A stretch of DNA of 29,486 bases, taken from the IMG/VR virus record IMGVR_UViG_3300043137_000230, positions 1 to 29,486 of that record; one strand, written 5' to 3'. Shown piece after piece: positions 12,876-19,244 of this stretch. The stretch's first letter is position 1. Each line of letters begins with the position of its first letter. The notes beneath the pieces are model-generated. The model was not told where the DNA came from. It did not search any database and saw only the letters and a list, made by a program, of their open reading frames with translations. Position numbers and translations under genes: made by a program. Source of the DNA: a virus.

Positions 12876-13108
12876 TTGTTAGACTTTCCTGTTCTGAAGA
12901 TATGAATAGAATGTGCTTTGGTTAGATCTTTACATCGGATGATAGCATCAATCTCAGCATGTAGGTATATTTTTTCAGGTAAACCTACTGCTGCAGCACA
13001 TTCAGCTTGGTACGGATGAGACTTGGTATAGTTGTTTTTACCTATACTAAGTACTCTTCCTCGTTTGTCGTAGATAATTGCTGTTAAATACTGCTTCTCC
13101 CTTTTCAT
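12797..13108 (-). CDS. Cytidine/dCMP deaminase-like protein, short form
   Basis: 103 aa. H50-A-E52 (LHAEIDAI) and KPC85-PAC88 form the zinc site and proton shuttle of the deaminase superfamily. It is shorter than the dCMP deaminase at 1783 and differs from it throughout. The end, IKLVTHT, corresponds to the strand after the Cys pair, so the domain looks complete. It overlaps the upstream gene by 62 bases. The substrate, free nucleotide or nucleic acid, is unknown. Confidence 0.75.
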   Translation of the reverse strand: MKREKQYLTAIIYDKRGRVLSIGKNNYTKSHPYQAECAAAVGLPEKIYLHAEIDAIIRCKDLTKAHSIHIFRTGKSNKWLLAKPCPACQRAINLTPIKLVTHT

Positions 13109-13460
13109 TGATTTTACCTACTATTTTGGCTTTCTTACGGTTGAACACTACTTGGTGTTTACCATATTTGACTTCTGACGTTGGAACTTCTAGGATAGCT
13201 AGTCTGTTACGATTTGCTGAATGGTGTTTTAGTTGAGATTTATTCCACCATTTAAAGAATTGCTTGAGGTCTTTGCAACCACACCAGTCTTGCTGCATTT
13301 TCATTTCAGGTATGCCATCTTGTTGAGGCGGCGGTAGTTTATTCCAGTTGGTTGATAGTTTAGTACCTTTTGGGTACTTATGGCTGAATCGATGACCACC
13401 TGATAGACGGTCACCAATGATCTCACAACGGTATATTAAGACCTTACTTTCTTTGTCCAT
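13047..13460 (-). CDS. Hypothetical basic protein (137 aa)
   Basis: The start was set at ATG 13460 behind GGAAAA, although an upstream ATG would give 145 aa. The protein is basic with many aromatic residues (RLSGGHRFSHKYPKG; KQFFKWWNKS; KYGKHQVVFNRKKAKIVGKI). Nucleic-acid binding is plausible from charge alone; no family recognised. It overlaps both neighbours (25 and 62 bases). Confidence 0.65.
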   Translation of the reverse strand: MDKESKVLIYRCEIIGDRLSGGHRFSHKYPKGTKLSTNWNKLPPPQQDGIPEMKMQQDWCGCKDLKQFFKWWNKSQLKHHSANRNRLAILEVPTSEVKYGKHQVVFNRKKAKIVGKINEKGEAVFNSNYLRQTRKST

Positions 13461-13720
13461 AACAATTTTCCATTTAAGAAACATTTTTGAATACCCGTAT
13501 CTGGATCAAATACGACTGATTCTTTTTCTTTAACTTTTTTACGAATCCTAACGATGAGTTGTCGGTAGATTTCGGAAGCGGTTTCTGGGCTTTGTGGTTG
13601 TAGTGACATTTTTCGTGAATCCATAAATTGTTTATGCTTTATGTGAGATTTATGACAGTACCAAGCTTTAAAACAAAGCATGATACATAGCCATAGGATT
13701 AGCAGTAAGAACCAGATCAT
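13436..13720 (-). CDS. Small membrane protein with cytoplasmic tail (94 aa)
   Basis: 94 aa. Residues 2-20 (IWFLLLILWLCIMLCFKAW) are a clear transmembrane helix, followed by a positively charged region, so an N-out, C-in topology is likely. The start overlaps the upstream stop (ATGA). Function unknown. Confidence 0.72.
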   Translation of the reverse strand: MIWFLLLILWLCIMLCFKAWYCHKSHIKHKQFMDSRKMSLQPQSPETASEIYRQLIVRIRKKVKEKESVVFDPDTGIQKCFLNGKLLWTKKVRS

Positions 13721-13917
13721 AAGAATTTAAGTATTTTACTCATCATTGCGGTTAGTCTGTCTCTTGAATCTGGTTCACTGTTGTATACTATTGCAGGTAT
13801 AGATACGTTGTGTCTCATCATTTCTCTGAAGTTATTTACTTCCATTTGACTTTCTAAAATTATTTCTACTGTTAGAGGTTTGAAGGTAGGATTCGTTTGG
13901 GTAGTGCTTACAATCAT
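13717..13917 (-). CDS. Hypothetical protein (66 aa)
   Basis: 66 aa. The middle LTVEIILESQMEVNNFREMM followed by HNVSIPA resembles a common short phage protein with a strand-helix-strand pattern. ATGA overlaps at both ends. Function unknown. Confidence 0.72.
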   Translation of the reverse strand: MIVSTTQTNPTFKPLTVEIILESQMEVNNFREMMRHNVSIPAIVYNSEPDSRDRLTAMMSKILKFL

Positions 13918-14198
13918 TTGAGTAACTCCACATCGATTAGTTCTTTAGTTGTTGGGTCAAAGGTTAATCTAACATTGTCTGAAGGGTACTCAGTAATGCC
14001 GGGATGGATTAGTTGAGTCTGATTATTTTTGTATTCAATTTTAGCATATTTAACAATAGGTTCTGGTTTAACACGATACTCAGCTTCGGGAACCCATGAA
14101 GGATTTGTGATGTGTACCCATGTATTATTACAAGGTATTAACATCTCAATGGTAGCACCATTAGCCCATTGAATGATTAGATCTTTGTGAATATGCAT
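13914..14198 (-). CDS. Conserved phage protein (94 aa)
   Basis: 94 aa. The pattern LIIQWANGATIEM, then NPSWVPEAEYRVKPEP, is widely found in small phage proteins that describe a beta-rich domain ending in a YRIKP-like strand. The second half has a possible extra beta-sheet region. AAGGATAA is the ribosome-binding site. Function unknown. Confidence 0.8.
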   Translation of the reverse strand: MHIHKDLIIQWANGATIEMLIPCNNTWVHITNPSWVPEAEYRVKPEPIVKYAKIEYKNNQTQLIHPGITEYPSDNVRLTFDPTTKELIDVELLK

Positions 14199-14201
14199 TA
14201 T

Positions 14202-14627
14202 TTATCCTTTGATTAACTCTACTTTAATAGGTTTACCTGAATTATCAAAAGTCACTTTGATATTATCTTCTTCAGGTGACTGATCAGCTGTAGCCCATAC
14301 GGTATTCTTATTAGGACATACATGTACATGAATATTAGCTTCACTAGTTCTCTTTACTGTTAACTCTTCTTCATTGAAATAATCATTTAGACTATTATGT
14401 TCAACGGGGAAGTCATGATGAGGTGTAGCATATGAATACATACTCTCGTACATATCATCTGTTACTTTCCTTACTTGACCCCTACCTGAGATACTTCCTG
14501 TAATAGCTACTAGGATATCTAACTGCTCTTGAGAGATATCTACTTCATATCTATTTGTCTCTTTAGTCATAGCAATAATGCTATCATTGGATTCATACTC
14601 TACATTGATGTATTGATTGACTTTCAT
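14202..14627 (-). CDS. Hypothetical acidic protein (141 aa)
   Basis: 141 aa, acidic, no named domain. The C-terminal KVTFDNSGKPIKVELIKG resembles the end of the next gene product (LTFDPTTKELIDVELLK), suggesting a shared short C-terminal beta element. It is the first gene behind promoter P5, with a leader of about 100 nt and AAGAGG before the ATG. Function unknown. Confidence 0.72.
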   Translation of the reverse strand: MKVNQYINVEYESNDSIIAMTKETNRYEVDISQEQLDILVAITGSISGRGQVRKVTDDMYESMYSYATPHHDFPVEHNSLNDYFNEEELTVKRTSEANIHVHVCPNKNTVWATADQSPEEDNIKVTFDNSGKPIKVELIKG

Positions 14628-15014
14628 TGATTAACCTCTTTGATTAGATTCATTGATGATATATTCTTATAGGTATCTTATATAATATTCTTATATAATA
14701 TAACCTAAGGGAGGGAGAAGGAATATTCCTAATAGGTACCGACTAGGGTTTAGCGCCAGCTAAAGCTGACGTAGGGAATGGAGATAGCTCATAGGAACTG
14801 TCTTTTAGGTATAAGGTCTGTTGGGGATAGTTCTTAGAGGTATATTGACTTTTGTACCCTCAAAAACTTTCCTCACAACCCCTTACTTCTCCCCAGAATC
14901 TCCGCCATGACCCTCGTTCAGGTATACTCCATGCAGAATATACTCAAGGAAGGCCATAATGGTACCTAGTAGGAGCCGTTATTGCTTGAATGTCTCCAGG
15001 TATCGGTCGTATGC
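14628..15014. other. 387-base region without a clear gene; holds P5 and short inverted repeats
   Basis: On the left is the AT-rich leader of P5. P5 is at 14730. Its first transcribed bases form the palindrome GGAATATTCC (14720-14729). Behind P5 is CAGCT-AA-AGCTG (14757-14768). The part from 14770 to 14960 has only very short open frames without ribosome-binding sites. A partial promoter-like match (GGTACCTAGTAGG) occurs at 14961. No known RNA gene is recognised. Confidence 0.6.
14730..14746 (-). promoter_or_regulatory. Promoter P5, T7-like phage RNA polymerase type
   Basis: On the - strand: CTAGTCGGTACCTATTA followed by GGAAT, 16 of 17 matches, start opposite 14729. It points into the 14627 to 12071 gene series. 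Confidence 0.75.
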
Positions 15015-15227
15015 TTAGGGAACAACGTGACCGTTGTATGCTTCTCGTTGGTACCTAGTAAGTTCTTGTAGGTATTCTGTTAAAATACTCTCTGTAGCAG
15101 GTGCTTCTACGTGATCTTTCACTATTTGTAGTGTTGTTTGATGTCCTCTTAACAAGAAGCATAGGTTATTGAGGTCTTCTGAGGACATTTCTAGGTTGAA
15201 TGTCCCTCGGTGCTTAGTTAATCTCAT
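15015..15227 (-). CDS. Hypothetical helical protein (70 aa)
   Basis: 70 aa, predicted helical (SSEDLNNLCFLLRGHQTTLQ; LTEYLQELTRYQREAYNG). A very good ribosome-binding site, AAGGAGAAG, lies in the end of the upstream small gene, and the start overlaps that gene's stop (ATGA). Function unknown. Confidence 0.72.
   Translation of the reverse strand: MRLTKHRGTFNLEMSSEDLNNLCFLLRGHQTTLQIVKDHVEAPATESILTEYLQELTRYQREAYNGHVVP
15044..15060 (+). promoter_or_regulatory. Possible promoter-like motif inside a - strand gene
   Basis: CTCGTTGGTACCTAGTA on the + strand agrees with 13-14 of 17 consensus positions. It is inside the coding sequence at 15015-15227, directed against it, and lacks the GG after the motif. 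It may be a decayed copy, an antisense promoter or chance. Confidence 0.25.
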
Positions 15228-15331
15228 GATTTCTTCTCCTTTGGTTGAGCTCTTTGTTTAAAACGATAAGAAGAGCGTTGTTTTAGCTCTTCTTCTGTGT
15301 ATTTTCTTTTAGATTCGGATGAGTTGGTCAT
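15224..15331 (-). CDS. Small basic hypothetical protein (35 aa)
   Basis: ATG 15331 to TGA 15224. Very rich in K, E, S and R. Its last codons carry the AAGGAG ribosome-binding site for the downstream gene, with stop and start overlapping. Its own start lies 23 bases inside the upstream gene and has no clear ribosome-binding site, so it is less certain. Confidence 0.5.
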   Translation of the reverse strand: MTNSSESKRKYTEEELKQRSSYRFKQRAQPKEKKS

Positions 15332-15557
15332 ATGTTGCTGTGTATTCAACCATTGTCCCCTCAAGATCTACCACAGTACACATCTGTTCGAGTGTTGCCT
15401 TGGTAGTTGCATACGCAAAAGCTACTGTGTCACCTTCTACACCTGTAGACATGAGTGCTTTACAGCCGAATTCTGCAAGAGCTTCTTCGAGTGTCTCCCA
15501 TGTAGGCATATCGAAGGCTTGTGGTGTAAGAGGATTGAGTAAGAGGTATTTAGCCAT
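15309..15557 (-). CDS. Hypothetical protein (82 aa)
   Basis: 82 aa. Alpha/beta composition: ETLEEALAEFGCKALMSTG, then a TVAFAYAT strand and DLEGTMVEYTATYDQ. No domain recognised. GAAAG lies before the ATG. Function unknown. Confidence 0.68.
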   Translation of the reverse strand: MAKYLLLNPLTPQAFDMPTWETLEEALAEFGCKALMSTGVEGDTVAFAYATTKATLEQMCTVVDLEGTMVEYTATYDQLIRI

Positions 15558-15624
15558 GATTTTCTTTCAGAGTTGGTAGTTATAGGTACATTTTTGTTGT
15601 GTTTAATGCACTTATGGGTTAGTA

Positions 15625-15954
15625 TTACTCAGCAATGATGATGTTGTAGAACCACACGTTAGGATCGTTACCACCAGCTGCTACGAACTGGAGTGTCTCT
15701 TGGTTATCGTATGCTTTCTGAAGGTCTTTAGTCAATGACTTCAACACTTCGGTGCTAACAATACGATCAATACGACATTGACGCTTACGATTATCAGAGC
15801 CTGTAGCTTCGATAGAACGAGTAGTGTCATTGTAGGTAAGTTCTTTAAGAGTGACAGGCAGAGATACACGATCTTCACCTAATGGATTGTTAGTAGAGAA
15901 TACCACATTGATCTTGTTGATTGATGTGAAAGAAGGTGTGAAAGCTTTAGTCAT
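15625..15954 (-). CDS. Hypothetical protein (109 aa)
   Basis: The start was set at ATG 15954, which has AAAGGAATCATC before it, the same start context as the gene at 10920; an upstream ATG would give 141 aa but its additional residues look like translated leader. Predicted beta-rich, no domain recognised. The ~80 bases upstream are a non-coding leader. Function unknown. Confidence 0.7.
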   Translation of the reverse strand: MTKAFTPSFTSINKINVVFSTNNPLGEDRVSLPVTLKELTYNDTTRSIEATGSDNRKRQCRIDRIVSTEVLKSLTKDLQKAYDNQETLQFVAAGGNDPNVWFYNIIIAE

Positions 15955-16036
15955 GATGATTCCTTTGATTAATGATGAAAGCTTGGTACATACCCCAAGA
16001 GGTCTCTCCGTTGTAAGCCCGAGAAGAGCCATGAGT

Positions 16037-16153
16037 TTAGTAGTAAACAACTACGTCAACCATCTCTGGTGACCATTGATTTAACTCCCTAACATCTCTT
16101 GTTTGGTAAATTAATTTACCTGTCTTCTTAAAGTACACGTAGTACATAGTCAT
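16037..16153 (-). CDS. Small hypothetical protein (38 aa)
   Basis: ATG 16153 overlaps the upstream TGA (ATGA) with AAAGGAG before it; TAA at 16037. The product starts MTMYYVYFKKTGKLIYQTRD, short beta-hairpin-like, and ends with hydrophobic and tyrosine residues. The excellent ribosome-binding site and coupling support translation. Function unknown. Confidence 0.65.
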   Translation of the reverse strand: MTMYYVYFKKTGKLIYQTRDVRELNQWSPEMVDVVVYY

Positions 16154-16341
16154 TCTCCTTTAGAAACAATCTCTTCAAACTCAGATAGCGCTAAAGCCAA
16201 CTGAGAACAAGCCATGAAGCCTGATAAGAACATGATAGCAACAAGCTTGATGTCGTAGCCGTCTCTCTCGAAACAAACTAACGCATAACGAGCTGCAGCG
16301 AACCAAACAAACAGGATAGCCCCGTGGATAGCGTACTTCAT
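16150..16341 (-). CDS. Small two-helix membrane protein, first leftward gene (63 aa)
   Basis: 63 aa from ATG 16341, preceded by the near-perfect AAGGAGGAATAT. Two hydrophobic segments (about residues 3-23 and 32-52) are separated by a short charged turn, suggesting a hairpin in the inner membrane. It is the first gene of the leftward block, facing the large divergence region. A longer in-frame reading upstream (164 aa) is an effect of the stop-free composition there. Holin-like size, but function unknown. Confidence 0.75.
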   Translation of the reverse strand: MKYAIHGAILFVWFAAARYALVCFERDGYDIKLVAIMFLSGFMACSQLALALSEFEEIVSKGE

Positions 16342-16855
16342 ATATTCCTCCTTGGATTGAAGTAACAAGAGCAAGAGCGCTCTCCACAGTCCGTAGACTG
16401 CAGAGAAAGTTCTTAAGAAAACCACAAAGCAGTGAGAGCACCAGCCAGACACAGCGAGTACACAACACCAATGAACACAGGCAACAAACCAAACACAACG
16501 CCGTACACAACGGACAACAGACACAAGCAACAGAGAACAGTGAGCAGAGAGTAGAGAGCAGACACGGGACACCTCCAAGAAGAGACAGGGCAAGAGCGCC
16601 CAGACGAGACCAGCCAGCAGCAGCCAGCGACCACCACGAGACAAGGGGGGTCACAGAACCACAACAGGGGTATACCAACAAACCTTTGATTCTTTTTCAC
16701 ACACAAAGAAAAAGATACCCATAAGAAAACACCCACCAGACTTCCCCTCAGAACCTACCCCAAAAACCTCCCTTTTAAACCCTAGAGCACCCCTAAAAAA
16801 TTATAGTATATTTTCTCCCATAAAATTATAATAAATATTACAGTAATAATTTCTA
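16342..16855. other. Divergence region: T-depleted island, C-tract array and AT-rich segment
   Basis: No gene is supported here. From 16421 to 16680 the + strand has only about 10 T in 260 bases (hand count). From 16718 to 16793 seven runs of three or four C occur every 10-14 bases with almost no G. From 16798 to 16855 the DNA is very AT-rich and contains the palindrome TATTAC-A-GTAATA (16836-16848) and two TATAAT boxes on the - strand (16800-16805, 16825-16830), possible leftward host-type promoters without clear -35 boxes. The whole lies between the leftward and rightward gene blocks; a replication origin or control region is likely. Confidence 0.7.
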
Positions 16856-16872
16856 TTAGTCGGTTCCTATTA
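16856..16872 (+). promoter_or_regulatory. Promoter P6 of the late block, T7-like phage RNA polymerase type
   Basis: TTAGTCGGTTCCTATTA followed by GGAAAA, 14 of 17 consensus matches, predicted start G16873. It reads into the large terminase gene with a 52-nt leader that contains the inverted repeat ATAACGT-ACGTTAT (stem 7, loop 8) before the AGGACAC ribosome-binding site. Confidence 0.68.
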
Positions 16873-16924
16873 GGAAAATTATTTTTATAACGTCATATAT
16901 AACGTTATTCACTAGGACACAACA

Positions 16925-18556
16925 ATGAACAACCACAAGAAGCTAGAGGCTTTAAGGGAATTAAAACGAAGAGAAAAGATTAAAGAGTATGGTGGTAACT
17001 TTGAGTTATTTGCCAAAGAACAAATTAGGATTCTCCCTAAGGACTCTCGTGAGGGGTTCCAACCTTTTGTCTTTAATGAAGCTCAACATATTGTAAATGA
17101 TGCTATTGAAAAGCAGTTAAAAGAGACTGGTAAAGTAAGAGCTATTATTTTAAAAGCCCGTCAGATGGGTCTATCTACATATACAGCTTCAAGGGTATTC
17201 TGGAAGAGTTACTTCAATAAATATAACAAGTCTGTTGTTATGGCTCACGATAGTGCCACCTCAGATGCTTTGTTTACGATGAGTAAGAACGTTATTCAGC
17301 ATATGGCTGAAGAGTTTAGACCAGAGATGAAGAAGTCTAACGCCAAAGAGATTATGTTTGAACATAATGACTCAGGATATAGACTGTATACTGCTGGATC
17401 TCCTGAAGCGGGTAGGGGTATTACGCCTACTATTGCTCACCTATCAGAGGTAGCTTTCTGGCTTCATGATGAGAAGATCTTAGCGGGTTTATTTCAGGGT
17501 ATTTCACAGGCTGACGGTACCGAAGTTATTCTTGAGAGTACGGCTAATGGTGTAGGGAACTCATTCCATCGACTATGGAAGGGTGCTGTAGATGGCACTA
17601 ACGAGTATATCCCTATCTTCGTTCCTTGGTACCTTATGTCAGAGTACCGTAGGAAGTCTCCTGAAGGGTTCGAGAGAACTACAGAAGAGGAAATACTAGT
17701 AACCAGATACCGCTTAGATAATGATCAGTTATATTGGAGAAGGTTAAAAGTAGCTGAGGGTGGTTTAGATAAATTTAAACAAGAGTACCCTAGTAACCCT
17801 GAAGAAGCCTTTATTGTTTCTGGTAGTAATGTGTTTAACGTAGAAAAATTAAGCTCTCTTGTTCCCCAACCTATTTTGTCTCAGATGGACTTTAACTTTG
17901 AGTCACAAATGATGGAGCAACAAAAGAATGGCTCGATTGAAATATTTAAGTATCCTACTTTTGAAGATTCTTTTGCTATTGGCGCTGATGTTAGTCTCGG
18001 AGTCGGGAAGGATTATTCCACGGCAGTAGTTATGAATGCGAGTAGGGAGGTATGTGCTGTATACAGAAATAATACTATTGACCCTTCTAAGTTTGGCGAT
18101 TTGTTATTTTATCTCGGTAGGTATTATAACAATGCTCTCCTTGCTGTAGAATCTAACAGCATGGGTATTGCTACGTTGAATAGATTAACTCAAATGGGTT
18201 ATGTCAATATGTACTACCAAACTAAAATGGCTAATGTGAGTAAGGAAGAAGGAACGCGTATTGGTTGGAGAACCACTATGGCGTCTAAACCAGCTATTAT
18301 TGGTTTCCTTAAGAACGCTATTGAACAGGATGACGTATGGATTCCCTCAAGAATTCTTATTGGAGAGTTAATGAATTATGTTGCTGACGATAATGGACGC
18401 ACTAATGCTATTGTTGGTCACAATGACGATACCGTTATTGCCCTAGCTATTGCTCTCGAAGTAATCCGTACCCACGGAGATAAATTAACAACTAACAAAG
18501 TATCCTTCACACAGAAGATTGGTTCATTTGAAACTGATACTACTAAATGGTTATAA
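16925..18556 (+). CDS. terL: Terminase large subunit
   Basis: 543 aa, full length. Motor of DNA packaging: ATPase with KARQMGLST at residues 77-85 (Walker A-like) and LSEVAFW around 173-179 (Walker B region), then nuclease with GADVSLGVGKDYS (D355), VESNSMG (E409) and HNDDTVIALA (Asp) as the RNase H-like metal site. First gene of the rightward late block behind P6. AGGACAC is the ribosome-binding site. The protein would act with a small terminase at the portal vertex. Confidence 0.96.
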   Translation: MNNHKKLEALRELKRREKIKEYGGNFELFAKEQIRILPKDSREGFQPFVFNEAQHIVNDAIEKQLKETGKVRAIILKARQMGLSTYTASRVFWKSYFNKYNKSVVMAHDSATSDALFTMSKNVIQHMAEEFRPEMKKSNAKEIMFEHNDSGYRLYTAGSPEAGRGITPTIAHLSEVAFWLHDEKILAGLFQGISQADGTEVILESTANGVGNSFHRLWKGAVDGTNEYIPIFVPWYLMSEYRRKSPEGFERTTEEEILVTRYRLDNDQLYWRRLKVAEGGLDKFKQEYPSNPEEAFIVSGSNVFNVEKLSSLVPQPILSQMDFNFESQMMEQQKNGSIEIFKYPTFEDSFAIGADVSLGVGKDYSTAVVMNASREVCAVYRNNTIDPSKFGDLLFYLGRYYNNALLAVESNSMGIATLNRLTQMGYVNMYYQTKMANVSKEEGTRIGWRTTMASKPAIIGFLKNAIEQDDVWIPSRILIGELMNYVADDNGRTNAIVGHNDDTVIALAIALEVIRTHGDKLTTNKVSFTQKIGSFETDTTKWL

Positions 18557-18568
18557 GGTATAAAGACT

Positions 18569-18724
18569 ATGGCAACTAAAAAAGGATTGTACGATAACAT
18601 CCATGCTAAGAGAGAGCGTATTAAAGAAGGTTCTAATGAAAAGATGAGAAAGCCTGGAACTAAAGGCGCTCCAACAAATCAGAGTTTTAAAGACTCAGCA
18701 AAAACCGCTAAGAAAGTAAAGTAA
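18569..18724 (+). CDS. Small basic conserved phage protein (51 aa)
   Basis: 51 aa, very basic. GLYDNIHAKRERIKEG followed by KMRKPGTKGAPT and FKDSAKTAKK is a common short protein between large terminase and portal in podo- and siphophages, often repeated in related forms. AAGG lies before the ATG. Probably a nucleic-acid contacting or packaging-associated protein; function not established. Confidence 0.8.
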   Translation: MATKKGLYDNIHAKRERIKEGSNEKMRKPGTKGAPTNQSFKDSAKTAKKVK

Positions 18725-18726
18725 AT

Positions 18727-18987
18727 ATGGCAAAAGATCCTCGTTTAGAGAGAGCAGGAGTATCAGGTTTTAATAAACCTAAAGCTACACCTAGTCACCC
18801 TACTAAGAGTCATGTTGTTGTTGCCAAGAGTGGTGACACAGTCAAGACTATTCGTTTTGGTGCTCAAGGCGTTAAGGGTTCACCTGATGGGTCAGCTCGT
18901 AATGAAGCTTTTAAAGCAAGACATGCTGAAAATATTGGTAAAGGCCCGTTATCCGCGGCTTACTGGGCTAACAAAGTAAAGTGGTAG
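18727..18987 (+). CDS. Conserved phage protein, DUF6321-like (86 aa)
   Basis: 86 aa. The pattern NKPKATPSHPTKSHVVVAK, then KTIRFGAQG, FKARHAENI and SAAYWANKVKW is a conserved phage family that I associate with DUF6321 (number from memory). It is basic and lies between terminase and portal, so a packaging or head role is plausible but unproved. The stop and the next start are separated by one base. Confidence 0.82.
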   Translation: MAKDPRLERAGVSGFNKPKATPSHPTKSHVVVAKSGDTVKTIRFGAQGVKGSPDGSARNEAFKARHAENIGKGPLSAAYWANKVKW

Positions 18988-18988
18988 T

Positions 18989-19132
18989 ATGGCTATTGAT
19001 TTAAAATTAACAAGTGAACAAAAGAAACAAATGAGTTCTTTTGTCAAACCAACGCCTCAAGGTAAACTAATTAACCCTCAAGAAAAGTTAGGTGAGAAGT
19101 CTCAAAAGACTCTACCTATTAGAGGTCAATAA
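18989..19132 (+). CDS. Small hypothetical protein (47 aa)
   Basis: ATG 18989 to TAA 19132, directly behind the DUF6321-like gene. 47 aa, Lys/Gln-rich, beginning with MAIDLKLTSEQKKQM and ending PIRGQ. It resembles small proteins often found between terminase and portal. The ribosome-binding site is weak. Function unknown. Confidence 0.65.
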   Translation: MAIDLKLTSEQKKQMSSFVKPTPQGKLINPQEKLGEKSQKTLPIRGQ

Positions 19133-19151
19133 AATCCCTTGTGTCCTATCC

Positions 19152-19210
19152 GTTGGCTACTCATGGCAGGGATGATAGTAGTAGCAACTAATAAAATGGT
19201 CATTGTGACC
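19152..19210 (+). other. Structured leader before the portal gene
   Basis: Two hairpins: GTT(G)GCTACT paired with AGTAGCAAC (19152-19161 with 19180-19188), then GGTCA-TTG-TGACC (19198-19210) followed by TTTGATT. The second could be a weak terminator or attenuator before the portal gene; an RNA-processing site is another option. Confidence 0.4.
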
Positions 19211-19244
19211 TTTGATTGAATGATTAAACCAAGAAAGGTTTACA

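Noticed and set aside
14908-14970. 20-codon rightward frame ending at GGTACCTAG.
   Set aside because: No ribosome-binding site, no neighbours on this strand, and unremarkable composition.
16181-16736. Three long overlapping leftward reading frames rich in Cys, Leu and Val (up to 166 aa).
   Set aside because: They lie across the T-depleted island; the - strand lacks A, so stop codons cannot occur in any frame. The products are low-complexity and only the last 63 codons of one frame (from ATG 16341, with an excellent ribosome-binding site) look like a protein.
19162-19218. 18-codon frame before the portal gene.
   Set aside because: No ribosome-binding site; it lies within two hairpins, so a structured leader is the better explanation.
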